DNA of 64,000 bases from Doris montereyensis (lineage: Eukaryota; Mollusca; Gastropoda; Nudibranchia; Dorididae): the NCBI GenBank assembly GCA_037039925.1, contig JAXRKP010000842.1, forward strand, positions 86,001-150,000, given 5' to 3'. Below the pieces are notes generated by a model that saw only the letters and a program-made list of their open reading frames with translations, was not told where the DNA came from and did no database searches. The position numbers and the translations under genes were made by a program. This document shows, piece after piece, positions 43,801 through 56,055 of the stretch (within the stretch, counting starts at the first letter, position 1; each line of letters opens with the position of its first letter).

Positions 43801-46095
43801 CTACTTCTTAGAACTAATAGTACTATACCCAACGCACTCAAAATGGTACCACATTAAACAGTGTTCACATAGAACCATCTTGAGTTTGCCATCATCAAAG
43901 TCTTTGCATTCACCGCATGAATAGATCTGAGCAGAACCCCTGTCTTCAACTTCAAGGCAATCTTGGAGATAGTCCCAAGCTGACAGTTCCAGCAAATCTT
44001 TTAACACCAGCATATATCCACTCTTTCGTCCAATACAGTATCATGAAAGTCAGACAAAGGCTTTATCTCGTGAACAGGAATTAATCCTTGTGGTTTACGG
44101 CTGTGAATTGTCACTGCAGGTAGCAATACATTAACTTTTTCATCCATTGATAAGGAAAAAAACTTTTTGGGATTTGACGATGACGTAGTAGTGTGAATCT
44201 CTGTTTATTGCCAGGTCTTCCCGAGGCTTAAGCAATCTGGACATTTTTAGGCCAAGATGAGGTGACAGCAGAGGAATCGGGATCAGGATTGTTAGAAGGA
44301 CCAGAAACTACAGAAAGGTCATCAGGAGGAAGACGAGCATCAGAAATAGGCACAACTTCAACAGAGTCAGAAACAGAGTTGGACACTGACACAGGATGAT
44401 CGGAGACAGACTCAGAAGCAGGATTAATACTCTCAGAAACAGGCAGAGGATCAACAGAAGAAACAGTGTCAGGAAGAGGATTAATAAAAGCACCAGAACT
44501 TGGGTCAACAGAGTCAACAACATGAGAAAGAGGTACAAGCTCAACACAGTCAGGAACAGGCTCTACAGGACTAGGAGCAGGAGAAGAGCTGGAAACTGGG
44601 ACAGAATCATCACGGCTAGGATGAAGAATTACCTCATAGTCTGAGTCAACATCCAAAACTGGGACAGACTGAACTGAATTTAATTGCTCACAGAACCACC
44701 TATCAAGAAACTCTTCCAACTCCTGAAGCTTGTGCTGGAACTCCGAGACACCTAGAATAGACAGGAAACGGGCCACCTTGTCACAAAGAACTTTCACTCT
44801 GTTGAATCTTCCAACAGTGTGTAAAGCTACAGGAGCTGATGAGATAGTAGAGATGGGAAAATCACCTACGCAAGGAGAAGGGAGAGATTCAGAAACAACT
44901 TGAGCCTTTCTGAAACGTTCAGGAACAAGAACAACGTCAAAAGGATCAAGGTTCAGGTGACAACGGAGGAAAAAAAATGACGACATGGAACTTGAAAGTG
45001 TCCATACGTGCTGTATGAGCATGTCGTGCTAGAAGTAGAGTACTCGTCTCTGTAAGAGGCAGTACAGTGATCCTGGCCCTCGGAGACAGAATAACTAACC
45101 TTACGAGACAGGAGGAGTTCGTGCTTCACAAGTTCTGCACCAAACCTAGTCAAAGAACTGGTGATCCTCTGTGACACCTCATCTTGATCCCTGTGGTCAT
45201 AGACTTCCGAATTAGATTTAACAATCTGCAATCTCTCTTGTTCAGTGATCTTTGAAATCTACTTTTTAATCTTCCCATGGTAGCTCTTCAGTGTGTTGGT
45301 TGTTGTTGCATGTAGTTTGATTACATCTGTGTTGCAGCAAGCTGCCCATAGATGTCGCTTGGACCACCAGTTTTCAATGAAATAATCTTTCTTCAAATTC
45401 CTCCTCTGATTCAGAATTGACCTGGGCCGTGAAAGAGTCCAGGACCATTTTTGAACCAGTGGTGCCCCTCCCCAGTTCTTTCCTCAGGGCGATCCACAGC
45501 CTGTGAAATACGAAATTGACAAAGATTGATCGGCACATCAGGGAAAACTGAGCCAATGGCAGCAATTTCAGCCATATCTTTGTCAACAATAAAACACCGG
45601 GCATCGCCCAGGTTAAACTGCTGGCAAAAGATACAGAGACAGCTCTCCATGATGTGTCGATCCTCCTTTGCCAAGAATGCATGGAAAACTGGCATTCCAT
45701 GCCCCTCACCATCAATTACCATAACTGTACGAAGAGGATACACGTAATTGTTCACCTTGTAAGTGCAATCAAGGATAAGGTATTCAGGATACCTTGCTAA
45801 GATGTTCTTCATAGATGAAGTCATGAAACAAACAAACTACCCCACTTTCATTCCTCCCCCCCCACTGCAACGAAATCACGTACGATACATTCACACTTAC
45901 TACTATCATCCCCACCCCATTACTATTGCCCACCCCAAGCCTTTTCTGCAGATTGTAAACATCCTGTCGCATCAAACATCCTTCGTGCCTCTGTTGCAGA
46001 ATTTCCCTCTGTTCAGACAGCTTTATCGTTACTGAACGAGAGAACAGCCTTGTCCACTTTGTCCAGCACAATTCGCCTCTTCTCAGGATAGAGGT
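43801..46095 (-). pseudogene. MULE-type transposase with SWIM motif and C-terminal PHD-like finger (ZSWIM3-like)
   Basis: Minus strand, N to C. Acceptor-like TTCCTCACAG near 46085, then FNLYPEKRRIVLDKVDKAV and REILQQRHEG...DVYNLQKRL (46095-45950). The MULE transposase core is at 45825-45500: RYPEYLILDCTYKVNNY, VIDGEGHGMPVFHAFLA, CFIVDKDMAEIAAIG, PINLCQFR. FIENWWSKRHLWA follows near 45360. SWIM-like STTCSYSTYGHFQVPCRHFF is at 45010-44960. A disordered Ser/Pro/Asp/Val-rich stretch runs to a stop at 44228. VNVLLPAVTIHSRKPQGL is near 44080-44140. A PHD-like finger at 43801-43950 reads CGECKDFDDGKLKMVLCEHC, MWYHFECVG. At least four frame changes or stops separate these blocks, and the first SWIM pair reads CSY rather than CxC. 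It could be a decayed transposon or a domesticated gene damaged by sequencing error. Confidence 0.75.
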
Positions 46096-46199
46096 TGAAA
46101 TTCTGTGAGGAAAAAAACAAAAACAAAAAACAACGTAATGGCAACGGACTGGAAATTTTTTAGCAGACGCTCCCCGCCTGGGCAATGCCCCATCTCACA

Positions 46200-46640
46200 T
46201 AAACGAATACAACGTAATTATTTTTGGCCCCCAAAATATTTTAAAATGCCAATTGTGTTGAAAAATGAATGTGCTTTCATATGATATATAATTTGCCAAT
46301 ATGTGTGATGCTTATGCATGCAAAACAAAAGATGACGAGAAATTTAAAAAATGCACCAAATTTGTTGTCATTTTCTGTCTATAATGTCGGACAAATTTCT
46401 TTAGTTCAATTTTCCATGAAATTGTGCGAAGCACAGCTGATTGCAGAGATGTGTTTTGCAATGGCGGGGGATATGGGAAGTTAATGGTTAATAAACTGCC
46501 CACAATTTGAGTTCCATGGAAAGTGTGAAGGTCCAAGTGCAGAACAGATTAAATCACTCACCTCCTCCGAAACGTCATGTCCTGAATGTTGGGTCGTAAG
46601 CTTAGTTATTTTCCGGGCGGTTCCTCCCCCTTGGGTTGGT
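46200..46640. other. Spacer, no gene seen
   Basis: No motif in the short ORFs. Confidence 0.4.
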
Positions 46641-46794
46641 TGAGGCGGACGTGCAGTTAGACAGGGCAGCCGACTTTGTAAGATCTGATAGTAAGAGATA
46701 GAATGGTTAACAGGTATGCATAGGGATACAGTAAAGAGGCGAAAGAAGAGGCAGGATAAGGAGAGAATCTAAAGATAAAGACTGGGAGGCGTAA

Positions 46795-46975
46795 GGAATG
46801 GCTGGAGCATGTCATGCTAGAAGTTGAGTACTCTTTGTTTCTGTAAGAGGCAGTACAGCCATCCTGGCCCTCGGAGACAGAATAACTAACCTTACGAGAC
46901 AGGAGGAGTTTGTGCTTCACAAGTTCTGCACCAAACCTAGTCATCAACAGTGTGTAAAGCTACAGGAGCAGTACT
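46795..46975 (-). repeat. Rearranged duplicate of part of the MULE pseudogene
   Basis: 46800-46945 matches 45018-45155 (ELVKHELLLSRKVSYSVSEG-coding part). It is joined directly to AACAGTGTGTAAAGCTACAG, which in the main copy lies about 330 bp away at 44812-44831. A deletion-bearing second copy. Confidence 0.85.
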
Positions 46976-47227
46976 GGTATCGACTAGTGCCCACCACTAA
47001 TAAATTCGACTTCCTGCTCTCCGGGTTTGCAAGTTACATGTAATTTCAGTCCATCAAAATCACAACCCATCCCGATGAATATGACATCTAGATATAATAT
47101 GCATAAAAGTAATGATATATTTATTTTCAAAACTTGTTTTCATAACTACAGTCTAGAAGTCTAGATCTAAATGACTGTTACAAAGCACAAATAGAATTAT
47201 ATACCGGTAAATCAAGAACTAAGCCTA

Positions 47228-48035
47228 AATATGATGTGGTGGGATGGTTGTTCTTAAAAAAAAAAAAAAAACGCTCTTACCTTTGCACGGGTCTCTCGTT
47301 TTTTGAGGATCTCTTGTTAGTCCTAGGACCCTGCTTGCATTGGTAGTGAAGCACCCGGTATTTAAAACGTTCGAACATCGGGTCGCTCTCGTTAATTTTC
47401 TGCTCCGACCAAGGAAAATTTACAAAAGGTTATTTGTTCATGCTGTTTTAGTCTTGTTTGTAAATCTGCATGGCAGTTAAACCCTGCTCCTTGGATGAAA
47501 TCCATTATCATCACCAAAACACATTTGGGAAAGATTCGCAATTCACAGAAGCACGCAGTCCAAAGGGAACAGACAATGAAAATGAATGAAATGCCCGGGG
47601 GAATCACATGACCGTGTGATCATGTGACCTCTCGATACCGGCGAGACCACGGCAGTAGAAAACCCGGCGGAAAATAGACAAAAAGTATTTTCTTCCGCCG
47701 CCCAGCGGAGAATAATCAAATTTGGTTATTTTCAGCCCGGTGGAAAATACTCACTCCCTTATTATATAGATTAGTATCCATATGACAACAGAATCACTTA
47801 GTTATTGAATTGACTGCATAGATATATATATAAATTCCTATTCATATTGTACAGTGGAACCTCTCTAATCGAGAACCTGGGGAAATCCGGGCCAATCAGG
47901 AAGAAAAAGTGAAGGGAATATTAAAAAAAACTATTTTTCTCTCTGAACAGGAAAGGTTTACAGCTAATCGGGACAATTTTGCAAGACTGCATTCATTATC
48001 ATCACCATCTTCTCCATATATAGAATCGAGCATGG
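47228..48035 (-). repeat. Segmental duplicate A (upstream flank of MULE locus 1)
   Basis: Collinear with 53411-54345. Shared landmarks in order: TGTGGTGGGATGGTT, CTCTTACCTTTGCACGGGTC, CTTGTTAGTCCT, CTGCTTGCATTGGTAGT, ACGTTCGAACA, CTCGTTAATTTTCT, ATGAAAATGAATGAAAT, CACATGACCGTGTGATCATG, GACAAAAAGTATTTT, ATTCCTATTCATATTGTACA and GTGGAACCTCTCT. Each lies upstream of a minus-strand MULE relic. The copies differ by many 2-15 bp indels rather than substitutions. Confidence 0.9.
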
Positions 48036-48142
48036 AAGAGGCTAGGTAGTCCCCAATTGGGGAGCACGTAGTCATGTTGGCTAGGTAGTCCCCAATTGGG
48101 GAGCACGTAGTCATGGTGTCTAGGTAGTCCCCAATTGGGGGA
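48033..48142. repeat. 39-bp tandem repeat with a palindromic core
   Basis: Three units of CTAGGTAGTCCCCAATTGGG, GAGCACGTAGTCATG. The core CCCCAATTGGGG is a perfect 12-bp palindrome. The same unit occurs at 56056-56150. Confidence 0.92.
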
Positions 48143-48465
48143 AAATTACATTTTTGTCACAATATTCATGTTAGGTTTATATAAATCCACTTTCTTTTTA
48201 TACTTATAATGATTTTTTGTTTGCTTTAAGTATTTTAAATGTTTTGATACTTTGGAAAGTCGGCTCATTCAAATTTATTTGAACTGCCCCACATTGTCAG
48301 GTTTGCTCAGATAATATTTTTAATATCGACGCTGACTTGCCGCTTAGCTATGATTGCTCAAGCCAGGCCTTGTTTGTCAAGCCTTTGCCCTCCCACTGTC
48401 CTTTGTAAGACTGGTTGATTCTTATCATGCATGACAAACTAGATTCAGTGATTTTCGAAGTTGTC
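48143..48465. other. Spacer, no gene seen
   Basis: AT-rich; no ORF or repeat recognised. Confidence 0.4.
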
Positions 48466-48657
48466 TCTCTCTCTCTATTTCTCTCTCTCTCTCTCCCTCT
48501 GTATGTTCTCTCTCTCTCCCTCTCTCTTAACTTCAGTTGGTAAAAATAGTCTTAACATTACTAATAATCATTCTATTGTATCAAATAATACATGTCGGTT
48601 TTACATATGGATATTAAAGTCTGTATTATTTTGACATATCATATTTTATTTGATGTA

Positions 48658-48706
48658 TTGAATTTTACCCATGTCCACTACATTGGTGATATCAGGGTTT
48701 TCCTAA
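48658..48706 (-). mobile_element. SINE family-1 tail fragment
   Basis: TTTTACCCATGTCCACTACA then TTGGTGATATCAGGGTTTTC matches the SINE tail. Immediately after it, AACTAGATTCAGTGATTTTC repeats a phrase found at 48440-48460, a possible target-site or local duplication. Confidence 0.5.
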
Positions 48707-48849
48707 CTAGATTCAGTGATTTTCGAAGTTGTCAATTGTTGCCGTGTGTGTGTTTTATGAGAAAAGGAAGGAGGAGGAATTGTATCCTATTATATTAAGC
48801 TATTTATTGATTTTGGGGTTGTCTGTTGTTAGTAATGTTAGCCGTGGGT

Positions 48850-49138
<289 letters not shown>

Positions 49139-49199
49139 CAAAGACAAAGATTAATGATAAATCAATGATTTATGATGATTGATTAGTCATTCAATTAAT

Positions 49200-49665
49200 A
49201 CTGACAATAATGATGAATAATAATATTGATTAACAGTAATGATAATAACAATAACAACAATAATAATAGTAATAATAAAATAATTATTATTATTATCATT
49301 GTTTTTATTATTACATCATTGTATTATTATTATTATTAATGCTATTATTATTATTATTATCAAATATTATTATGATTATTATCATGATAATATTAATAAA
49401 TCATAAAATGATTTTATTAAGGAGAAGAAAATAAAAAGAGGAAGACGGGGGAGAAGAGTAAGAATAATAATGGGAAGATGATAAGGAAGCAGAAGAAGAG
49501 AAAGGAAAAAGAAGAGGAGGAAGAAGAAGAAGGGGAAGAAGAAGAAGAGAAGGAAGAAGAAGAGAAGAAGAAGAAGAGAAAAGAAAAAGAAGAGGAACAA
49601 GAAGAAAGGAGAAATTGAACAAGAAGAGGAAGGAGAAAGGATGATGATTTGGAGAGATTAACAAA
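49200..49665. repeat. (AAT)n / (ATT)n block and purine-rich (GAA)n block
   Basis: 49200-49400 is almost all A and T triplets, including inverted AAT/ATT runs. 49425-49665 is purine-rich AAGAAGAGG-type repeat. No genes. Confidence 0.92.
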
Positions 49666-49882
49666 TAAATAGGAGGCTGAGGAAAATAAAAATAAAATGT
49701 AAAAAACAACATTATCACCATCTATTACTACTGACATTAACATCACAAAAAATACTGATTAAACAAAAAGAAAAAAGAAAGTATTATGGACTTACAGTTC
49801 TTGTAGGACATATGAGGTTTTATAGCATAATAGTAATAGCAGAACGGATGAAAAGAAAGTTTTCAAAGGTACAACTACAGAC

Positions 49883-50583
49883 CAGTGGGAAACCATATAT
49901 ATAACAGGCCCGGGAATAACAGGGATTTTAAAAATCCCACTTTTATTTTCTCATTATCTTCATTAAAATTTATCTCTTATTACAGTCAGGGATTCGAGAT
50001 GCACCTACCTAATTATTTTTTCTCTACGTAATCATAACCAGACATTAGACAATATAAGTGAGGTGATGGGGGAGGGGGACTGAATAGGTGTGATCCAATG
50101 AGCCGTCAAACGAGGAACCCCTCTCCTACACTGATGATACTGAATGTGAAAGTGAAAGCCAGGTAGACCACCAATCTTGTGGCATTTATGTGTACCCGGG
50201 GGGGATAGGCTAGGGGCCTGAACACCTGCCGCATGGTCTGTTACTGTTAGTGCTAACCAACAAGTAGAGTAGGACTTGCTATGCTTGAGACAAAGAGTAG
50301 TGTGTCAGTGTCAGCACAATGGTCAATGAACACGCACATGAAATGATGAACAGTCCGGGTGAGTCTTACTCTTGGTCTTCTTAACATTTCCACTCTCGAC
50401 TAGTAGGCCTGGACAATGTTCAATGGCACTGTACTCACTTGTGTCTTTTCACTAATTACAATTCTTTCATTACAGTTCCTGCCCAATGATAGCAATAACG
50501 ATTTGCTGATTTCCTTGAATATCTGATTTAACAGGGATTTTCTTGATAAACCATCCCTGCTGTTATATCAGGTTTCCACTGTA
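49883..50583. mobile_element. Candidate MITE with imperfect terminal inverted repeats
   Basis: The left end CAGTGGGAAACCATATATAT leads on to AACAGGCCCGGG, then AACAGGGATTTT. The right end, complemented, reads CAGTGGAAACCTGATATAAC, then AGCAGGGATGG. About 700 bp, no ORF; class II non-autonomous, superfamily unknown. Confidence 0.5.
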
Positions 50584-51600
50584 CCTGCAATATTCAATCT
50601 TACCCTTGCTTTCATTTCATGATTATTGTGAGAATTTACTATCTTTGTGAACTAAATTTGATAACACCGAATTGACTGCAGTGACAGACTTCCAAAATAC
50701 ATGTATCTCGATGTGAACTCAATAAAGTTATATACAATCGATTGAAAATACAGCATGATTAATTGTAATGCTGCAAATAGGACCATATAAGTGACAGACC
50801 ATCTGCCGGATGTAATCCTGGGCTAATCTGGCAGGTTTGCTCCAGAAACAACGGTTTCAGGTTTGGCCGGTATGTAGGGGTCAATTACAACAAAATTAAG
50901 AACTGTATTCTTTAAAAAATTCCAATATGGAGAGCCATATTATCAAAATAATATTGGAAAAAAATAGTTTCCGCTCAAAATTAGATGCTCAGAACTCAGA
51001 ATAGTATCGATGTCTTGTCTTCAAATGAAATGTATTTTAACTCCGCTAACATGTAAAAGAAATGGAAATAAACACATATACGTCTTGTCTTCCAAATGAA
51101 ATTTATTTAACTCCGTTGAAATGGAACATGTAATACTAATAGAAATGGAACATAATGTTATATAATATGAGATATTTAAACAATGAATAATAAAGAAGAC
51201 ATAATAATAAACGTACAAATATGGATCTATTATATTAAAGTTAACATTAATAACATCTTCATAATAAGTTGACTAACATCTATCCAAGCATTACTGTCAA
51301 TGCGCAATTCAATTTAAACGTAACATTTGTTCAGAAAGCAAGTGTTAATCATAATAAGGGAAATGCATTGCGTATATTGTACCGTAGTGGTAACATATAG
51401 TAACAACAAAATATACATGGTCTTCAATAACACTTATGTCGACTTAAAAGCATATAAACCTGTAAACAAAACTTCACAGGTGAAATGATAATTTTAAATA
51501 CACCAAAGGTTACTAATAGTGATGTTTCACAGTTGCTGTGAGTCATAATTTTATTAGAAACACCAAAAACGCCAACATTTATCGCATTACAAACATCTTG
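50584..51600. other. Spacer with a 40-bp local duplication
   Basis: CTCCG-TAACATGTAA...AAGAAATGGAAATAAACA at 51040-51078 is echoed at 51110-51150, and TCTTGTCTTC-AAATGAAAT occurs twice (51013, 51082). No gene seen. Confidence 0.45.
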
Positions 51601-51635
51601 GACTGGAAAACGTGGAGCAGAACGAAAGTTCAAAC

Positions 51636-52240
51636 AAGAACAATGAAACCACCATCATAGAAGTCACATACCCATTCATACAACACTCCCCTTGCAACCT
51701 CCATGTCTCCACAAACACCACACAAATCATCAGGGACATGAACAACAATTGTCAACAGGATTTGAGCCAACTTCCTTTCTTGGCAAATCTGCCAGTGCGA
51801 CCTTGGCCCTTTATACCTTTTTGTTCCAGGCTCTAACTTTAAAGAAACGACAGCATTCTCTCCATCAGGGACACCAACAACAACAGCATTCTCTCCATCA
51901 GGGACACCAACAACAACAGCATTCTCTCCATCAGGGACACCAACAACAACAGCACTCTCTCCATCAGGGACACCAACAACAACATTCTCTCCATCAGGGA
52001 CACCAACAAACAACAGCATTCTCTCCATCAGGGACACCAACAACAACAGCACTCTCTCCATCAGGGACACCAACAACAGCACTCTCTCCATCAGGGACAT
52101 CAACAACAGCATTGTCACCAACAAGGATATTCAAAACATCAACCACATCATCCTCAAAATTTAACCTGTCCTCAACTTCCACATTCTCTCCATTCCTCCA
52201 ACCACTTATTAACTCATGCAACACTGACATTCTCCTTTCA
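51636..52240 (-). pseudogene. ORF with repeated GVPDGENAVV, probably C-terminal part of MULE locus 2
   Basis: The minus-strand frame begins MSVLHELISGWRNGENVEV and FEDDVVDVLNILVGD. It then runs through 9-10 copies of a 27-30 bp unit (51845-52112) encoding (V)VGVPDGENAV or ESAV, and continues as SLKLEPGTKRYKGPRSH. One 29-base unit shifts the frame near 52005. The acidic, low-complexity character parallels the disordered tail of MULE locus 1. Function unknown. Confidence 0.4.
51845..52112. repeat. Minisatellite, 30-bp unit, about 9 copies
   Basis: Unit CAACAACAACAGCATTCTCT followed by CCATCAGGGACAC. Confidence 0.95.
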
Positions 52241-52589
52241 AATTCCTTCTGTCACACTTCCACACCAAACTGCAACCATTACTCTGCACACCTCTTTCAT
52301 CACACCTCTCTTCTCCCACTCAGATTGAACCTTCCTTTGCACCACCTGAACCTAAGTATAACTCCCACTGCTCTCACCAACATCACTTACACAGCAATCT
52401 AACAGTGATTGTTTTTAAACCTTGCAGGAACAGCTGGACAGGGCAGACACTCTGATGTTGGCAAGAGCTAACAAGTGCCAACACGCATGCTCTTATTGAT
52501 GAAGTATGCACCTGCAAGACCACTCATCAACTGGTACTTCACCCAGGACTTCACAGTGCTTCCCTAATGTCAGAAATTGATTTTGACTC

Positions 52590-53240
52590 CATAGAGTATG
52601 CACACTTGGTGCTGTGCAGTTTGTTAAGCCTGAGCCAGCTCATCACAAGTATACGGGGTCCAATACCCCATATGCTCGTGACAAAATTGGCCCAGCTGCA
52701 TCGAACTTTGGCTGGAACACCTTTGCACGTAAGTGCATGCCAACAACTTTGTGGAGCAACTTCTTTTCTTCTGTCTTGTGATAGGCCAAAAGTGATCGAA
52801 AAAATTCTGATAGGCTCGTTTTGAATTTGCCAGTGTTTTCAAAGTGCGATTATGTCGCTCCACAAAGTTGTTGGTCATGTTGCCAGAAACGTGACAAGAG
52901 GGAGTTTGATGATGGGCCCACATGTTCACGACTGGCAGCCAGTTTTTCTCCAGATAGGTGCGAAAAGCACCTAAAGGAATCTTCTCCAGTCGCTCTCAAA
53001 ATCAGTCTCACTCCCACTCATCACCAAGTCACGACAAATCACATGCATGACTTTCCTCGCCCTCTTCTCACAGTACTTATCAACTGCCTCATACAAACTC
53101 TTGCACACGTGGAATTTCCACATAAAACCAAATCACACTCACCCATTGTCTCTTTCAACGCCCCAATCTCACTCGCATCCTTGTCGACAACAACAGTTTT
53201 CACTCACATCCTCATTCATTCGTACAAACTCTCCAAACAA
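52590..53240 (-). pseudogene. MULE-type transposase fragment, locus 2
   Basis: Minus strand, several frames. VVDKDASEIGALKETMGECD near 53150-53200 corresponds to the FIVDKDMAE box of locus 1. It is followed by a CMRQLISTV...RRGRGKSCM stretch (53040-53110), then NMTNNFVERHNRTLKTLANS at 52800-52880, the (T)NN..ER.NR.LK motif late in the MULE domain, and FFDHFWPITRQKKRS. The first catalytic Asp region is not seen. Frame changes near 52930 and 53050. It sits downstream of duplicate B just as locus 1 sits downstream of duplicate A. Confidence 0.65.
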
Positions 53241-53410
53241 TGAAGTAATGATATATTTTCATTTCAAAACATTGTCCACAATTTCCCCATCTACAAAATC
53301 AAACAAAATAGATCTAGACTCTTCTAGATCTAAATGTAGAACTACACAAACAATCAGGGAAGGTCTGGAGGACCTCGCGCATGTGAAATCAAGACAGCAA
53401 ACTAAGTCTC

Positions 53411-54345
53411 CTGATGTGGTGGGATGGTTCGTTCTTTAGCAGCTCTTACCTTTGCACGGGTCTCTCTCGTTTTTCGTGAGGAATCTCTTGTTAGTCCTGA
53501 AGAAGAAGACCCTGCTTGCATTGGTAGTTACAAACCCAGTTCTTAACACAGCAAGTCTTAAAATAGGTTTAAACGTTCGAACAGCGGGTCAGGAGGCTCT
53601 CGTTAATTTTCTCTGCTCCGATAAATAAAATTTACTTGGTCAGTTTATTTGTTAGACCAACATTCCCGCTGCTGTTTTAGTCTTGTCTTAGTAGGATCTG
53701 GCAGTTAGGTACAAAATAGAAATGCTCCTTGGATGAAATCCATTTTCCATCTCAAACACAAATTTAGGAATTGAGTGTCTCGCAATTCATAATAAAAACA
53801 CCTAAGTTAATTGAAAAGTCCAACAGAACAGACAATGAAAATGAATGAAATTTTTTAAGAGCCCGGGCAAATCACATGACCGTGTGATCATGTGACCTCT
53901 CGGAGATGTCACGGCGAAGACCACAGCAGTAGAAAACCAATTTGATGCGGAAAATAGACAAAAAGTATTTTTTCTTTCAGCATCCGCAACTATTTGTATT
54001 GGAGAATAATCAAATTTGGTTATTTTCAGCCGGATTAAATTACTCCTCCTTATTATAATTTAGATTAGTATCCATATGACAGAATCACTTAGTTACTTGA
54101 ATTGACTGCATATTATATAGATATATATAAATTCCTATTCATATTGTACAGTGGAACCTCTCTGAACAGCGAGAACCTGGGGGAAATCCGGAATGCCCAA
54201 TCAACTGAAAAAGAACATGACATTTAGGAATGAAAAATAAGAATTTTTTTAGCATTCATTCAAAGGAAAGGTTTACAGCTAATCGGGACAATTGAAAAAG
54301 ATACTTTGCAAGACTGCATTCATTATCATCACCATCTTCTCCATA
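53411..54345 (-). repeat. Segmental duplicate B (upstream flank of MULE locus 2)
   Basis: Partner of 47228-48035. On the minus strand it contains a possible first exon (MQAGSSSSGLTRDSSRK..., 53460-53515) ending at a GCAAAG|GTAAGAG donor at about 53446. The matching segment of duplicate A is broken by a stop after six codons. Confidence 0.85.
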
Positions 54346-54840
54346 TATAAATCGAGCATTTATTCTACAACATAAAACAAAAATAATATTGCTTTAACTC
54401 ACAAGTCTTCAAGGGAAGTATCACTGTTAAACTTGAACTCTCCTGTTAAGCTCTTTGTTACCTCAACTTCTTGCTTTTTCGTCCCCATTCACATCAGGTT
54501 TTAACCTTTTTAGCAACAGAGCCATCTTCATGATCAACTTTCCTGGTGCCATTCTGAGGATGTAAAAATAAAGCACTTTTATCTTTGTTCTTCTCTGGTC
54601 TGGGTAGGTGAATCGACACACAGTCCCATCGAAGACAGCCGAAAAAAAAAGGTCCATGTGTAGATCACAACACTGGCTATAAGATCAAGATCTATCTGGA
54701 GATCCTTAGTCTAAGAAAAAGTTCTCAGATCAAGAGCTAAATCTTGATCTATAAAAAACCCATAAAAATAACTATTTATCTACTAGATCTAGATCCTAGA
54801 TCTAGATCTATCCATTTTCTTTATGGCCAGCACTATTACA
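54346..54840 (+). repeat. Duplication block A1, containing a SINE family-1 piece
   Basis: Matches 56153-56575: ATCGAGCATTTATTCT, AAACAAAAATAATATTGCTT, CCCCATTCACATCAGGTTTT, AACCTTTTAGCAACAGAGCC, CCATTTTCTTTATGGCCAGC. The SINE piece (54600-54675) carries GGGTAGGTGAATCGACACAC and TGTAGATCACAAC. Confidence 0.88.
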
Positions 54841-54845
54841 ATAGG

Positions 54846-55353
54846 TTCTATTATTTCCTTCTACATAAACACGCACATCGGTGCTAAAGCGGGAGTAATA
54901 TAAGGTAGCAGAAATAGGCAAGCGCGTGTGGTGAGAGAGAGGGAGAGAGAGCGAGAGATTGGCCAAGGAGGTTATCGATACGATACTACAGTGGCACAGC
55001 GGCGGATTCCCGGACTGCTCAGAAATCGTAATCGGGTGAACCAGTGGTAAATTCCGTCGGTGCTATAGTGGGATTATGCCGATGGAGGTTTTACTTGCGT
55101 CATGTAGTTCGTATTGTGATGGGATATCTCGCAGGGTATTACCTACTACCGGATTAGCACCGCTGCTCTATTATTTCCTTCTTCATAAACACGCACATCG
55201 GTGCTAAAGCGGGAGTAATATAAGGTAGTAGAAATAGGCAAGCGCGTGTGGTAAGAGAGAGGGAGAGAGAATGAGAGATTGGCCAAGGAGGTTATCGATA
55301 CGGCGGATTCCCGGACTGCTCAGTAATCGTAATTGGCTGAACCAGTGGTTTCA
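54846..55353. repeat. Local duplication, about 205 and 190 bp copies
   Basis: 54846-55053 and 55166-55353 share TCTATTATTTCCTTCT, ATAAACACGCACATCGGTGC, TAAAGCGGGAGTAATATAAG, GATTGGCCAAGGAGGTTATC and CGGCGGATTCCCGGACTGCT. The second lacks about 19 bp after TCGATACG. Confidence 0.93.
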
Positions 55354-55640
55354 GTCGCTAAGACACTTACAGTATGGTAGTTTTATCGATTGTTTAAAAT
55401 CGTAGGTCTATAATTTGATTCATTATAATATCAGTATCCTGACTACTGAAATCACCTTCATGCTTGCATCTGATGAAAAATCAAGTGTAGTCTAATCTAG
55501 GGTTGTGAGCAATAAAAATGATAATAATAATAATAATAATAATAATAACGATAATAACGATGGTAATAATAAGGATGATGATAATGATACACACATCAAT
55601 AACAATAATACATGTAATACTGACAGATTGTAATACTAAT
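55347..55640. repeat. Duplication block C1, ending in (AAT)n
   Basis: Matches 56807-57080: TTCAGTCGCTAAGACACTTA, CAGTATGGTAGTT, TTTGATTCATTATAATATCA, GTATCCTGACTACTGA, then (AAT)n and GATGGTAATAATAAGGATGA. Confidence 0.9.
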
Positions 55641-56055
55641 AACAATAATAAAAACATTAACAGATTTTTCAATCTCTGGTTGGCATAGCTGACCAGCTCG
55701 CTACCCTGGCCTATCACAAGTCGCTCAAATAGTTTTTCTTCTCTTTTTAAAAAAAGCTGTTTCAATTCATCGAAGCTTTTAAAGGTTTGTCCAGTAGTAA
55801 TAGCTAAACTGTCATTCTCCATGATGCATGCGGTTTGTCACAGAGCGTTTATAGATCCACGCCAATCCACGGTGAAGTGTTATTCAAGTGTGGTTATTTT
55901 CAGCTACATGAAGACACATGGATTTTTGTAGGGGAGACAACTATCATGACTGTAAGCGCGCCGCGACGAGCGGGAAATTGGACACACCCATTTTTAGGCC
56001 ACACTTCCCTTAAAAAGTTCAAACCAGGGGTCAGAGGTCACAATCCAACATTTCT
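55641..56055. other. Spacer between duplicated blocks, no gene seen
   Basis: Minus-strand ORF 55481-55822 has an N-terminal part (MENDSLAITTGQTFKSFDEL, KQLFLKREEKLFERL) that looks compositionally like protein before it runs into the (AAT)n. No family recognised; the KSFDELKQLF start faintly recalls SWIM/MULE-associated N-termini, but this is not enough for a call. Confidence 0.35.

Noticed and set aside
47853..47900. Complete Tigger-type transposon starting at CAGTGGAACCTCTCT
   Set aside because: The same end occurs at 54150 because the segment is duplicated; no matching opposite terminus was found on either side.
49780..49860. Possible missing first exon of DCTPP1 on the minus strand (codons ...HVLQEL before a GT-AAGTCC donor at about 49793)
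   Set aside because: Phase and the LQEL|RKLNEQF join would fit, but upstream codons are Tyr-rich from an AT repeat. No initiator with family-like sequence is seen, and the distance (14 kb) makes chance likely.
51692..52402. Plus-strand 236-aa ORF with HSLHQGHQQQ repeats
   Set aside because: Open only because of the 30-bp array. The minus strand has the acidic VPDGE reading that continues into non-repeat protein-like sequence, so that strand is preferred, though weakly.
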